A DNA stretch of 64,000 bases from Rhipidocladum racemiflorum (taxonomy: Eukaryota > Streptophyta > Magnoliopsida > Poales > Poaceae). The notes below the pieces were generated by a model. It had not been told where the DNA came from. It searched no databases and saw only the letters and a list, made by a program, of their open reading frames with translations. The stretch is from assembly GCA_036346355.1 (NCBI GenBank), contig CM070590.1, positions 42,255,749 through 42,319,748 of the forward strand, read 5' to 3'. The position numbers and the translations under genes are program-made. Shown piece by piece: positions 22,460-35,569 of the stretch (its first letter is position 1; every line of letters starts with the position of its first letter).

Positions 22460-23057
22460 CACTACTATACAATCCCTCATCACAGACAGTTCGCAAGCCA
22501 CATGACAGACGATTTTACGACCGTCTGTATCAGACTGTCAGCGATGACTCTCTAGTCAGCACAGATGGTTTTCTGACCATCTGTGAACAATCTCATTACA
22601 GACGGTTTAAAATACAAAAAACGTCTGTAATGATTCATATATCACAGACGGTTTGTTTAAATAAACCGTCTGTGATGTTGGATGTATCACAGACGGTTTG
22701 TTAAAAAAACCGTCTGTGATGTTGGATATATCATCGATGGTTTGTTTAAAAAACCATTTTTGATGTTGGATATATCACCAACGGTTTGTTGTTATAATCG
22801 TCTATGATGATTCATATATTACAGACGGTTTGTTTGTGAACCGTCTGTTAAGATGATATATCATGCATCGTTCTCTTTTGAAGCTATGCGTGATGATCCA
22901 TATGATGCATCGTTGATAATAATAACCGCCTGTGATAAATGGTTTATCACAGACTATTCTATTTAGAATCGCCTGCGTGATGATCCATATGATGCATCGT
23001 TGATAATAATAACCGTCTGTGATAAATGGTTTATCACAGACTGTTCTATTTAGAACC
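22460..23057. repeat. Left CACTA terminus with subterminal repeats
   Basis: The TIR starts CACTACTATACAATCC. About ten to twelve inverted or direct copies follow of TCACAGACGGTTTGTT and its reverse AAACCGTCTGTGATG. They often form hairpin pairs separated by 4-10 bases. In CACTA elements such arrays bind the second element-encoded protein. Confidence 0.9.
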
Positions 23058-23351
23058 GTCTGTGATGTTAATTTTAGATTTTGTACAATTTAAGTTAATT
23101 GGCTAGCCCCAGGAAATGCTAGCCATGCCCTCTGACACAAAGTGAAGTGTAGCATGACCAATATAAATATTATGACATACATTTCAGAAATGAACTCGAT
23201 CATGGCACACAATACAACATACAACGCATCCATTTTATAAATCAACTTTGATCCCACATTACAATGTACACCGCATCAATTTCAGAAATAAACACAAATG
23301 GAAGTCTTGCAAATTGAATTCAGAACTACAGTCTTGGAAATTTACAACTCA

Positions 23352-24558
23352 TCAAGCTTGGTTTGCATGAAATTCGCTGGTTGGATTAATGACATCACGA
23401 TTCAAAAAGGCACAGAGTTGTCCTCGAATATTTAGCAGGTTAGCCTGTTCCAATGCAAGTTCAGCACATTGCCACCTCAGCCAATGGGAAGAGTAAAGTC
23501 TTTGCGTGTACAAAAAATAAATAAGTGGAAACACATGGTTCAAGATTGACAAACCTCTAAGTCATTGGTCTTCTTTGTACCAACGAGGAGTTGCATGTTG
23601 TGGCAAACGTAGAACCCACACATGTTAGTGCCTATTGGCTACTGGTGGCACTGCCAAAATATAAATAGATTAATTAGTTTGAAGGTTCCATTATGTGCTG
23701 CGTGAAGGATTAATTATTGCGTACTAGCGGATACCAGGAAGTTATGAATATGCTTCAGCCTCGCTGTGTCCGGCTTGCATGGCCGTCTGCGAGCTTTGTA
23801 GATATGGAATGACGTGTCGAGTAAATTTTTAATAGGCACCAAGTCGTGGGTGCCGCCCTTTATGGAATCAAGGTAAACTACCTTGTTCTGTCTTGCTATA
23901 ATTACAAGTATAACCCAGTGAAACCTGCACAGGTATGTTGCCATGGTCATTGAACCTAAATTCAAGCCGCGTTAGATAGTACAAATTAACATGTATAGCA
24001 TCTGGATGAAGCACTTACCACGAGTTGTAGGGTAAAATTAAGTAGCTTTTGTCCCAATAAGCCAGCATTATTTTTTCCACGTACTCATGGACGAATTGCA
24101 CATCTTGGTCCATAGTTTTCTTCGACACCATGTGTGGGTCGAAGAAACCCACCGGTTCATTCCTTGCTTTTGCCTCCATCATCATGTATCTACATACATA
24201 TACAAAATCAAGGATCATATAGATATATGCCATTTACTGGTACGAGACGAATCTATACCGTGATTACGCACACTTACAATGTCCAGTATCTGATGAGTGA
24301 AGCGTCAAGGGCGTTGAGGTTGTACAGATCGAACAAGTCATTGAAGCCAACCACGAAGCAGCCACCTGAATTCTCGTGTAAGAAATGCTGCTCCTTGAAG
24401 CGAACCGTGATACTCGTTGCCCGTTCTGGCAGCGGCTTGGTCGCCTATAATATGCACCAATCTTGCAATCTAATGTAGGCTAATGAAATTGTCGTCGGGT
24501 TCTCTTTCAGTACGAACGGCTTTCCCAGCTCAAATTATCACAGCAATGGGGCAAACGG
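23352..24558 (-). pseudogene. C48 (Ulp1-like) cysteine protease part of CACTA gene 2
   Basis: This is the 3' half of gene 2, with introns. The minus strand reads ATSITVRFKEQHFLHENSGG and FNDLFDLYNLNALDASLIRY, then QDVQFVHEYVEKIMLAYWDK. FHWVILVIIA carries the catalytic His near 23915, VVYLDS the catalytic Asp near 23880, CHQ the Gln near 23645, and NMCGFYVCHNMQLLVGT the Cys near 23625. The last exon has GQLCAFLNRDVINPTSEFHA and stops at 23352. GT-AG introns lie near 23930-24018 and 23654-23730. The residue after CHQ is a stop, as are codons near 24445 and 24508. The upstream exons resume at 41131, beyond the LARD. Confidence 0.8.
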
Positions 24559-25014
24559 TGTAACACCCCGGCATCTATTATGCCTGAATGTCACCAAACA
24601 AAGACTAAACAACATCTAAAAACCACATCTAAAAGTAAATTATAGCAAAGGAGTACATGCAAAAACTGAAAATTTCGGCAGCATCTCCTTTGTTTTTCCA
24701 TGGTATGGAGCATCAACAATAATATCACACGTTATATCATAATGGGAAGCATCTAAAGCAGCAATAACATGTGATATAGCAACTATTTGAGTCTAGCATA
24801 ATGAATTTAACCACTTCATGATCTAAAACGAAGTAAATAATATGACCAACTACACAAATAAGTTATACTCCAAGTTCTCAACGTAGTAACTTATAATCAC
24901 AACTACGAATGGCAAAATTGTATATATCTTAATGAGTGAAACTTTGTGAAGATGTGCCACTAAGCCCCTTTTGCCGCATGTCGGTTTCATGGTACCTAAA
25001 AACAAATTAAAACA

Positions 25015-25039
25015 CAAGCGTGAGTTCATCACTCAGCAA
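25015..25039 (-). other. Conserved LTR hairpin, LARD 3' LTR copy
   Basis: TGAGT, loop GATGA, ACTCA, flanked by TTGC and CGCTTG on the minus strand. It is the same as in element C (668-692). The other LARD LTR copy is at 36026-36050. Confidence 0.6.
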
Positions 25040-25240
25040 GTACATTGCAATGGGTCAAACAGAGCAATTCAAATATTATCATCACTACATAACAACTCAA
25101 CATCATGATCAAGTCAAACATCATATGCAACATCATATTCATGTCTCAACCTCATTGAGATCATTTCATCATCATCATCATCATGAATGCAATGCAATGC
25201 AATGCACATGTCTCCTCGACGCAAATACCGGTATTGCCGA

Positions 25241-25262
25241 GTGCACACCCGTCGGTGTGCAC
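25241..25262. repeat. Perfect GTGCACACC/GGTGTGCAC inverted repeat
   Basis: It has 9-bp arms and the loop CGTC. The identical structure is at 36252-36273 in the other LARD LTR, and a one-mismatch form is in element C (827-848). Confidence 0.7.
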
Positions 25263-27530
25263 CCACGTCCCCCTTCCATCCAGTAGATGGAGGGTGCCTA
25301 CTCCTCGCTTCCACTCACCACGTGGGTGGAATCATGAGGTAGGTCTTACATCCATGGCGCCCCAGATTAGTCATAACTTTCGCACCGACCTTACCAGAAT
25401 AGTTATGATGTTCTCACCGACCGGGCCAAGTTTCATGCCATGTATGCAACATATGCCATAATCATTAACCATAAACCAATGCATAGCATCTTAACATACC
25501 CTTTTTTATCATATCATAGCAAACACTAAGCATGGCAAGATAGCATAACATGGAAACAATTGCATCTAGTCAAGACAAGCAAATAAACCACATGTTACCC
25601 ATCCCAATACACTTGCCTTAACCTCGGGCGACGGATTGGCGGGATGAGGTGGGCACTCCCAGGGTCACACCACCTGCACAAAGATGCTCCACAATCACAA
25701 CGTGCTGACAAAACAGTACGCCATTGTAACATCCCAAAATTTGGGTTTTCAAAAATTTTTGGTTTAGTTTAGCTTCCCAAAAATTTTCGTTGATTTTCTC
25801 GCGTTTATAAAGCTTGATTTGAATTTTCTAAAAGCTAAAACAAATTAATTTGATTATTCTAAACCTCAAATAAAATAAATTTAATTTTATTTGGGTTCCT
25901 TGTGTTTCAAGAAATTTCCCTGTAATGTTTGAGATTTTTCAGAGCTCGTTTGCTATTTATTGGATTTATTCGGGATCGATTTGTATTAAGCCCTTTTATT
26001 GAAATTAAATAATTATTTGGAAAAGTTTATATAAAATTTTGTTGTAAATATTTTATTTGAGTTCAAAATATCTTAAAATATTTTCTAGAATTTTTCTGGA
26101 ATTTTTCTGGTATTTTTATTGGCTCTATTGATTTAATGGAATTTGTGGAATTATTTTAATTGGAAAATGTTGGAAATTCCGAAAATGGCTTTGGGCCTTC
26201 TCTCTCCTACGCCAGCCCACCCCGCCGCGCCAGCCCACCCGGGCCCCGCTCCCGTGCACCCACTTTGGCGCCGGGCCGCTCGGCCTCGCTCTCGCTGGCG
26301 CGTGTATAATGGGCCGCGCCTCGCCAGGCCGCGCCGCGCGCTAGCAGGCCTCCCGCCAGCCCACGTGTCACTCCCCCGTTGGGCCACGTCGCCCAGACCC
26401 GCGGGATGCCCACCAAGTGTTTGTTTAAATGCCCAAACCGATCCAAACACCTCCAAATTCGTGTTTTCTTGATTTCTCTTGACCTAGCCACCACACCAGA
26501 CCTAGTAGGTCTCCCATGACCTCTCCCACGCAGGTTCTACTCCTTGGATCTTCCCCAAACCCGAGAAAACCACCCCATGTCCTCCGGATGTCGCCCAACG
26601 TCGACCGAACTTTGGAGCCGCGTCCCGGGTAGCTCGTCGACTCTTTTCGAGATCCGTCTTCGCCATAGTGTGCCACAAGGTACCATCTGCTTGATGTCCA
26701 AAATTCAGCGAATTTGGTCCAAGGGATCAAAAGTTATGCCTGTTTCAATCTCGAATCTTGCCGAGGCCATAACTCCCTCAATTTTTCGAGTTTGACCGTG
26801 AAATTTTTTGTGTAGACTCCTGGGGATGTCCTCTACGTGATGAACATATTGACTCACGGTTTTGACCTCTGGATTTGGCGCAGCAAATTAATTTCACCGC
26901 TCAGACTACGAACAGACTGCGTTTCAGACAGCGGCAAACTTCCTCGCGCGTTCCCCGCTGTTCCAGAAGGTATTTCTTTCAGCCACCTGAGTCACGGTGT
27001 GCCTCTTGGTCCCATATAGCTCTCGGTAAAATTTCGTTAAGTTCCGATCATTATTCTAGAAGTTATAGCCGTCCAAAGTTTTGATCCGAAACCCGTTAAT
27101 CGCCAGTTTGTGATTAATCCGGAGGGGCGCCGCAAAATCCACCTATACCGTTGACCTCATCTCGCCGCGTTCTACGCAGTAGATATTCTCCCTTTGCCAT
27201 CCCGTCCTCCGGAATTTTTTTATATATTTAGGCCGCCGTTTGCCGTCACCGCGCGTCGCCTTTTGACGCCAGCTATTTTGTTTCGCTCCGGCCGTGTTGT
27301 CGCGTCCGGAGGATCATATTGTACTGTTTTGGTCCGTCATTAAGGTTCTTTTGGTCTCCGGTTGCCGAGTAGCCCGGTGCCGGCCTTAAATCGTCATCTT
27401 TCAACCTAGCCCGTGCCGTCGATTCGCGCACCGGTTAACCGTCCTTGGTAGCGTTCTACCGCGGCCATGTCGTGCACCGACGGTCGCTACTTCGCTTCAT
27501 GAAGTATCCTATCATTGTTTAACCTCTGCC

Positions 27531-27747
27531 GATAACGTTCGCCGTTAACGATCCACCGTTAACGTTTTGCCGGCAACGTTCCTCAGTTAACGTTCCACCG
27601 TTAACGCTCTGTCGTTAACGCTCCTCCGTTAATGTTTCATCGTTAACGTTTCGCCGTTAACGCTCCGTCATTAACACTTTGCCTTTAACGTCCCACCGTC
27701 AACGCTCCGTCGTTAACGTTTCGTCGTTAACGTTTCATCGTTGACGC
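27531..27747. repeat. 15-bp tandem array with GTTAACG core
   Basis: About 14 copies of a 15-base unit near CCGTTAACGTTCCAC / TCGTTAACGCTCCGT. Changes fall mainly outside the palindromic GTTAAC core. It lies about 1.8 kb into the 4.5-kb solo LTR, downstream of an AT-rich TATATATTTA stretch (27221-27230). Confidence 0.85.
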
Positions 27748-29858
27748 TTGGCTCTCTTCGCTTCGTTGTCATCGCATGCGTGCATTCTTGCGCAAACCCT
27801 AGTGCGATGCCTTCACCTGTTTTATCATCATGATGTGAGCCTAGCCTCATCGTCATATCATCTTCAAAGCCGAATCAAAACCCTAACCTAAGACCGGTTC
27901 GATGAACTAAGTTTATCGTGAGCCGCGTTGTTATCTTTGCAATCTTTTCCGTTGTTTCAATCGTGGTAAGACACCTGTCTTGTCTTATCTCGGAAAACCT
28001 AACCTCCCATTAACCTAGACTTCGTTCGTGGACTTGGTCGATAGACCATTGGCCATCTGTTACACCCCTGTGACCGATCTATCCATCTCTCTTCTGTTTG
28101 ACTGTGTTCGTTCGGTCAACAAAAGTCAACTTCGAGAATCAGTTTAGTTCACTGTGAACTAACATATCCTTATGGACCCGATCTATAGATCGAGAGTCCA
28201 TATGTCCTTGTCTGTCCAATCGAGATAATAACTTCGGAAGAAATATTCTTCGGAATATTATTCTTTCTTTCCCAGTTATTAATCTTTCCCTTTTCGGTGT
28301 TTTGATCCGAAAGCCCGTCCTCTCTTGTCCAATCTTCGATCCAATCCGTTCAAGTTCCTAAATTCATCCGAGCTGTTGTGCCCAATGCTGTTCGTTCTTA
28401 ATTTGGAGTTTATTTGAATTGTCTTTTGAGTTTTGTTGTATTTGTGATTCTTTATCGCTAGACGTGTCGTCCGGAAGTCGTTCGAACGAGCTGAGGATCG
28501 AGAAAGTGGAAGTTGAAGCTTGAGGATCAAGGATAAAGAGTAAAGGACAGTAAAGTTTGCAAGGGTCAGGCAAGTTGTGCTTTCACCATGTTGATCCCAT
28601 TTTCGAAACTTATGTTGTTTCAAATTATTGCATGCTAGTTTGAGTTAAACTGTTTTCAATTAATTTGGGATTAGATAATCAACCTAATTGTTATTGCCAC
28701 CTTGTCTATAATGATTGTACGCCATGATTCATTTGTCACCCTAAGGTTCTTGATTAATAGTTGGCTTTAAATACTTTGCCGACATGGGTTAGTTAGACCG
28801 TCAGTAGCTGCTTAGTCTTGCAACGAACCTTTGACATCGTTTTGGAGATTCAAAAGCTCAATATTGACTAATGGAATATGCAATGTATTTTGGAACGGTG
28901 TGACGTGTTGCCGACACGATGAAGTTGATGTGTGGAGGTATTCGTACTTCTTCAAGGATGTTGAGTTGTTGGCATTGTGTTGCGCAATAATCAACTGGGG
29001 GTGATAAAATGATTTAGACTGGGGCAAGTGGCAAGAATTATGGTGGGCCAGTTTGGCAGTTGGGATTGTTTGAAACATGATATATGTATGAGTGATGGTG
29101 AGATGGATTTCTTTGAGAGTATTGATGTAAGTCTTGCCCTGGTCACTCTAAGGACTTAACCTTGCAAGCCTTTGAACTGAGTCAACCATACAACCACATG
29201 TCCGGAATGGGACGGACCTAGTTGATTAAGTTGCTAATAACTTACTTGTGGTACCTCGGGGTGTCAACTACACCGTTTGTTTAGATTGAAGGGGGAGCGT
29301 ACCAGGGCTGTGGCAAGGTACCCATCCAACAGTATGTCGGTCCCATACTTCGGCTTAGCTAAGGGAAGGGATGGTGTAGGGCAAAAACTGGAGAGGTCCA
29401 CTTGTGTAGTTAGAGGCTTCCGAAAGACTTTGTTATGATCGCTCAATCGCATACTCTTGTATGGCGATTCACGGCTGACGTGATGAGTTGATTGTATCTT
29501 GTGGGTAAAGTGTATAACCTCTGCAGAGTGTATAACCTCTGCAGAGTGTAAAATCTATTCGAATAGCCGTGTCCGCGGTACTGGACAATGCTCGGGGATT
29601 ACAGTCAAGCGTTAGCTTTTCTTAAAAGTAAACTTGGGTTTGGAGGCAGTTTGCCTGTGGAAAAGTGATAATTTTTTAAGGATGTGGAATGGTTTACTTG
29701 TGATATAACTGTGAAATTATTACTATTGTTATCTGTTTTACCGCTTTACAATCTATTATGAATATTTGTGAATGTTGTTTATTGCAAAATAACCCCTTCA
29801 GTCTGTCATTTGGAATAAGCCATGCATATAGTTATTAGACTTGCATTCTGTGCATGAC

Positions 29859-29888
29859 TTGCTGAGTGCTTTATGTACTCACCCCTTG
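29859..29888 (+). other. Conserved LTR hairpin, 4.5-kb solo LTR copy
   Basis: TTGC, TGAGT, loop GCTTTATGT, ACTCA, CCCCTTG. The stem is 5 bp with a longer loop than in element 1. Confidence 0.6.
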
Positions 29889-30247
29889 CAAACAAACAAT
29901 CACCAGTGAGCAAAAGTCTACATCGTCGAAGAAGAAGAAGTTCCGTGAGAAGGCGATTATCTAGGAGTCGAACCCTGTCAGTTGCCTGTGGCGTATTGAT
30001 GGGATTCACCGATGTTCTTCGTTCCGCTGCTGCTTATTTGGAGTTGAAGCCGTTAAGGTTTCGTAATGTAAGGTTGACCTTAAGGTCGTTTCAATAGTTT
30101 ATATTCTGTAATTGAGCTATTTTTATTATTCCGCTGTGTATGATTGTGATATTCATCTATGTTGAGACTGTGTGCACTAGCGTGATCCTGGACTAGTGCA
30201 GAATACACAGAGGGTCCGGATTTGCAAATTCGGGTCCCGACAGCCAT

Positions 30248-31323
30248 TGCCCATCTACCCCGATATCACAAACTACTCCCGAAAACGAAAAACAGAGAAT
30301 CTGTTCCCCCGGGACAGCAGACTTCAAACTATGATAACTTTAGATCTATGACTACGAATTGATTAAACGAGTACATCCTCGCATAGCTTAGGAAATTTCC
30401 TAACTTTTTCTAAGTATATGGAAAAGCTGATTCGGAATCTAAAGTGGTTTAATCTAAAGAATACAGTGATCTGTTCAAATCTCATCACAGTTTTGGACAC
30501 GTTCGGTAAATCGAGCATAACTTTCAAATAGCTGGGCATAACTGGACGTTCTTTATGTCCACTGAAATTTATTGAAATTATCTACAACTTGCTCAACAGG
30601 CGGCCAACCAAATTCCGAATCTAAAATTGCGAAAATCGCGACTGAAGGTCGACGACACAATCTGTCCGAGGACAGAACGTGGGACAGCATTGCAAATCTC
30701 CTAAATCCTTCTAATCACAGCACCTAAACATCAAATTTAACCCTAATATTCCAGATCTAACTAGCATATAAACTCCATGAATAAATTCCCCATAGCATAC
30801 CTCTTCTTGGCGAGCCACCCGATCGACGAACGCCTCCTCCTCGCGATCCAATCTCCTATTCGCTCGCCGGGAATGCCGAAATCGCCGGATCTTCTTGTTC
30901 GTGAGGCTCCCCAACGGAGGGATCAACTGAGCGGGAGGTGTGGCAGCGATGGGAGGCGAGGGATCCTTGCTAGGGCTGGTTAGGAAGGAGAGGGAGGCAC
31001 AAGGGGTGGGGGCGCCATTGGGGGAAAGGGGGAGGGACAGAGAGAGGTGGCGGCTAGGGTTGGAGGGGAGGTGGCGCAAGAAAGAGGGTTGGGGCGCAGG
31101 TGGTGTGGGCAGCAGCCTTTGTTGCCCAAAAATCCACCAAACGGCCCAAAACTTCCCCCACCTTCAGCCCACTTCATCCCCCTAAGGCCCAAACAGCTCC
31201 CGCTAGGCCCAAACTCCCCCGAAAGCCCAAATTCTCCCCCGGAAAGGCCCAAAACATGACACCAAAGTCGTACCTTAATGCCGAGATCGAAAATGACATA
31301 TACCGTCATTCCGTAGTGTCACA
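30248..31323 (-). repeat. LARD 3' LTR, right segment
   Basis: It resumes after GCCAT and ends GTGTCACA at 31323. It contains the G-rich leader block (30945-31100) and a GGGCAGCA...TTGCCC inverted pair near 31110, matching 40380-41130. The ORFs here are Pro/Ser-rich low complexity and are not supported as genes. Confidence 0.85.
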
Positions 31324-31338
31324 TTCTCCCCCCCTTAA
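31324..31338 (-). other. Polypurine tract of LARD
   Basis: The minus strand reads TTTAAGGGGGGGAGAA immediately before the 3' LTR start TGTGACAC. Confidence 0.85.
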
Positions 31339-34300
31339 ACGGGATTCGACCTCGAATCCGAAGAACGCCAAAATCAACAACAGAGTCCCCAAGGGACAAA
31401 AAACTTATTTGCAACACAAAACATTCACCCAAAGACTCAAACTGGAACAAACGACAAGCAAGTTCTCAAAACCAACACTTAGCAAGAAAGTGTTGATTTA
31501 ACTCAACAGAGTGCAAACTCTTACGGTTCCACCTTCACTTCAATTCCCAATAGTAATACAAAAGTCATCCGAAGTCCTCGATTTCACCCACTAAAAGGCT
31601 TAATCAAATTATTACGCCCAAATCTCAGATCAAACAATTCATACTAATATCACATCCAACCTGATGAACTCAGAACAGCTTCCCTTTTCAACTTCATTTA
31701 CAGAACCTTAATCTCATTTCTCCACCTATCTACCACATCTCATTAAACTTAAGATGACACAAAGAAAGCGACTCACAACTCCTTTAACAACCTCTCTACC
31801 AACAAATCGCCAACGGTGTCTTATTAATATCTGGGGTTCTAAACTAGATTCTCCAAAGAATCAATTACACATAATCCCATCTCCTCCAATTATTTGACAT
31901 TTTACACAAAGAATCAAAATTAACTAATGACGACTACGCACATAGCCTTTATCAACAATACTTTCCTTTAGAGCACAAACCACGATACACTTTCATTCTA
32001 TCCTCTCCAGGCATGATACACACCCAGGGACAACTAGCTAAGGCAATGTTCACGACAGAACATTTTACATCACAATTTCTATAACCTTCACTACCACCAA
32101 ACGGTACACTCAACAAAATTTAAACCACGACGTCTATAACCTCCATCAAAACCACCCTTTTAAACCACACCCAAAGTTCTATGCCTAGCCCAAGCTAGGG
32201 CTGAACATTATTCCCAAACCACCATTGGTTCTTTTCCTAAGAGGGTCTCGCCCTCACACATTCACACTCAAAAACAACCAAGCCCATGAGTATATTCCTC
32301 CAATATACTCAACAATTCCATAAGCATTTCTACTCATATCTCCACGAGAGTGCCAGCAAAAAGCAACTCCCTTTAGCCCGATGAACCACATTCATCAACT
32401 CGAATCCCAAAACGCCACAAATCACTTTGGGACAAAGATTCGGCAACATCCAAAGAGCACTCATTTTTAAAAAAAAAAAACAAAACTCAAATCTCAAATC
32501 AATGCGATACATTTCGTATCGAGGAGCACTCAAACAAAAGAGAGACTCCACACAATTCTTTGGCAGAAGTTCTCAACAACCAAAACATCTCAACTCGCTT
32601 TCACCAAAGCCAAAATTCTCGTTTTCACCAAAATCAACATTTTGGAAGGGAACCGTTTCTTAAATCACACACAAGAATCCACAACCATCACAGTATCTCT
32701 CAAAGAGAGAGGGAAACTCAAATCTGTAACATAACCAAAATTCCAGCATTTATCCATTCTTTATTTTCATGCTAGAAAGCATAGGAAATTTCGATGCCTA
32801 ACATGAATGCAATCTTTTCAATAGCACTCCGGATTAGTTATATATTCATATATGGCTTTCTCACCGACCTGGCTCATCAACTCTTTTATGATAAACATCG
32901 CACTTTAACCAAAAGCAGATTTTTGGAAGAGAACATCGACTCCAAAGGTAAACACCTGCACACGCAACCGCCACAAATTTTCTCAAAGAGAAAGGGAAAC
33001 TCATTTCAAAAAGGGAGCACTTCTCTAACAACATCACTTATAAAACATTCATAAAATCTACCTTATGAAACACTTGCGAACACCACACATAATTTAAAAA
33101 AAAACTCCAACTCTAGCCAAATAGAGTTGCAAATTAAATCGCAAGAATCTCCAACACAACCCGCTATGTCCATCTGCTTCCTTTAAAATTTATTCGAAAG
33201 ATAATTCAGTGCGAACGCGAAGGGGCGCAATCCACTCAAAGACTTTTGGGTGTAAAACCATACTCATAGCATAAACTAAGCAAACTAGCTAAAACCAAAT
33301 ATTGGCACCAATCACTACGAGTTTAGGGAAACTCTGAAACACAACAGAAGGAACACTTTAACCGAAAGCATTCAACCAAGATAGCAAACAACCGAACCAG
33401 TCCAAAAGATTTTAAACACAAGTTCTTTCTCTAGTTGCCTTTCCCAACTCTTATTAATAAAATCTATGATGATTATCAAAAAGACATCCAACCAGTACTA
33501 CCTCATCATGATCCCCACAGACCAACACATCATATAACAACGTTTTCTATATTTCAAACATAGTACTTCAACAGATACTTAAGCATGATCAACATGTCAA
33601 TTTTATACCATCCATACATCAACATCTTGACAATTAAAACTTGTTCAATCAATAAAATGACTTCAACAAATAAGTATTATCTCTACAAGACAAAATTCGT
33701 AAACATGATTCTAACATATACATTCACTAAGGATTAAGTTCTACATCATGTTAATTATCCATGGTTCACTCCATCACAATAGGTTACAATAACCTCCATT
33801 TTAACAATGGTCTCCAACAAGTATTCTACACAATTATCACCACTATTAAGTCATCAATATCAATTATTTGCATAATCTTAAAAAATGCAACATTACTTTT
33901 AGTTACCCTATCCAAAGGCTATAGCAAATTGTCACTACTCAACATGCTCCAACTATTTAAAACAAATTGAATGAGTTGGACCATCACAAAGCTCTTACCA
34001 CAACCACAAAACCTATGTCTTTCCAATTGACATCGATACTAGCATTTCAGGAACACCACTGCGTACTTCCAATTATGCTAATAGTTTGTAACAACATAAA
34101 TAGCAACTCTAATCAACTTCCAAGTTAAGTTCACAAACCAACACGATTAAATTTCTGTATTAACACGTTAAATTAGAACATCTTTCAACAACCAACCAAA
34201 TTTCTTTAATAATGTTAGTAGTTTACATCATTTCTATATTCTAACTGCGCATCAAGATTTAGAGCTTTAGAAATTGTCAATGATCATGTGCATTTAAGAC

Positions 34301-35555
34301 AAGCAATAGATTCTAAGCATGTACATTAACACATTTAATCATTCTCGCTATACTGTACTCTACAACATTAGTAGTCTATTTATTCTCAAGCTAAAGATAA
34401 TCATCAGATTGAATTGTTTCAACTCACAAATTTACTTAGCAATGCATCATTCGATAAACCACATTAGTACAGAATACATAACAGGCTAAACAACAATTGT
34501 CACTATTGACAAATAATTTCAGTCAAATGACTACTTACTTTATTTGCAGCATTTTCTTTTTAAAACTCAACCCAAATTCATAAAGAAACTTGACTCTCAA
34601 AGTTGCATTAAGATATGACTCACACGGGGTCATGCAAAAGATGCCTAAAACACATTTCAATCTTAAATTCTCCTACAGGAGGGAACCAAGCGATCAAGTA
34701 AACCTTTACGGACAAAGACACAAAACATAAATCGACACAACTTAAGTTTTTTTTTTTGCACACAACTTCAGTAACCTTTTTTGTTACTCAGAGTGAGACA
34801 CACACAAGAACCAAACTATATATTTTTTCTTTGCAAAGCAACCAACAAAACCGGTGTCAAAGCCAAAAAGGCGACTAAAAGGCGCAACACTAAACTCTTC
34901 TTCTTCGTCTTCAACCAAGGAAGACAAAAACCACAAACCGCCGAAGGATCAATCCACGAAAATCCAATACCCAACACTTTTCATTTGATTTCAATCAACT
35001 AAAACCAAGAAAAACAACCAAAACTGACCGTCAGAACGGTAACAAATATCCGAAGGAATCCACCACTAACTCTTCTATTTGACTCCAATCAACTACCCAA
35101 ACTGCAACAGAAAAGGTAAACACTCTTTCCCCACAAGGGGTAATAGTTCTTCGATGATGGCTTTAACCGGCCATACCGTCAAACCACAACCTTAATATGA
35201 ACAAAAAGAGGTGACCGAAACCCTTCGGCACCGCAACTCCACTACATCATAAATATAGCAATTCAAACAATACTTTTGTAAATATAACATCATGCATCAT
35301 CAGATGTAGCGTTGAACATCAAAGCTTAAATACAATATTTAAGCGTAAAGCAATGATACCCATACCCTTTCCTACTATGCATCCATGTGTGTCAAATTTA
35401 AAATTAGTTATTCCACTTAAACAAGTGTTTAATGTTGCTGTCCTATGACAAAATTTTAAGTACAACCTAAGCCATGTTTCTAGGTTATTCCACATCAAAA
35501 TTTTAGTTAACCCTATGATTTTGCACTAAGTTCATACACCACGGACCTGAAGCCC

Positions 35556-35567
35556 GCTCTGATACCA
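35556..35567 (-). other. Primer-binding site of LARD (initiator Met tRNA)
   Basis: TGGTATCAGAGC lies on the minus strand, two bases inside the 5' LTR end. It is identical to the site of element 1. Confidence 0.93.
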
Positions 35568-35569
35568 AC

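Larger units (their letters stand above)
24559..25724 (-). repeat. LARD 3' LTR, left segment
   Basis: It starts TGTAACACCCCGGCATC. It contains the conserved hairpin (25015-25039), the inverted repeat at 25241-25262 and a short (CAT)n/(AATGC)n microsatellite (about 25168-25205). It closely matches the other LARD LTR (35570-36740). Confidence 0.9.
25725..30242 (+). mobile_element. Solo LTR, 4.5 kb, relative of element 1 LTRs
   Basis: It starts TGTAACATCCC and ends GGTCCCGACA, with the duplication GCCAT at 25720-25724 and 30243-30247. There is no primer site or internal region. The 3' third aligns well with the LTRs of elements 1, A and B: CTGGTCACTCTAAGGACTTA near 29140, the CTCTGCAGAG/TTCGAA module near 29515-29570, the hairpin at 29859-29888 and GGTCCGGATTTGCAAATTCG near 30214. 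The 5' two thirds are diverged and carry a GTTAACG array. It is a separate, longer family of the same lineage. Confidence 0.92.
31324..35569 (-). other. LARD internal region: 4.25 kb, no coding capacity
   Basis: No gag, protease, RT or integrase motif is visible on either strand, and the longest ORFs are unrelated to any family I know. The plus strand is very poor in G and rich in A and C, so the element RNA (minus sense) would be rich in U and G. The end next to the 3' LTR (ACGGGATTCGACCTCGAATCC on the plus strand) is homologous to the same place in element C (near 14895). It fits a LARD that kept only priming and packaging sequence. Confidence 0.8.

Noticed and set aside
22460..23057. Regular TCACAGACGG repeats as a CRISPR-like array
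   Set aside because: The copies are inverted pairs with short variable gaps and lie at CACTA ends; this is the usual subterminal repeat layout.
25114..25314. ORFs with runs of His or Asp in LARD LTRs (also at 36031-36325)
   Set aside because: They come from a (CAT)n microsatellite and an (AATGC)n run read in different frames; there is no coding context.
26143..26494. Overlapping Ala/Arg/Pro-rich ORFs on both strands
   Set aside because: GC-rich LTR sequence inside the 4.5-kb solo LTR keeps several frames open at once; no family resemblance.
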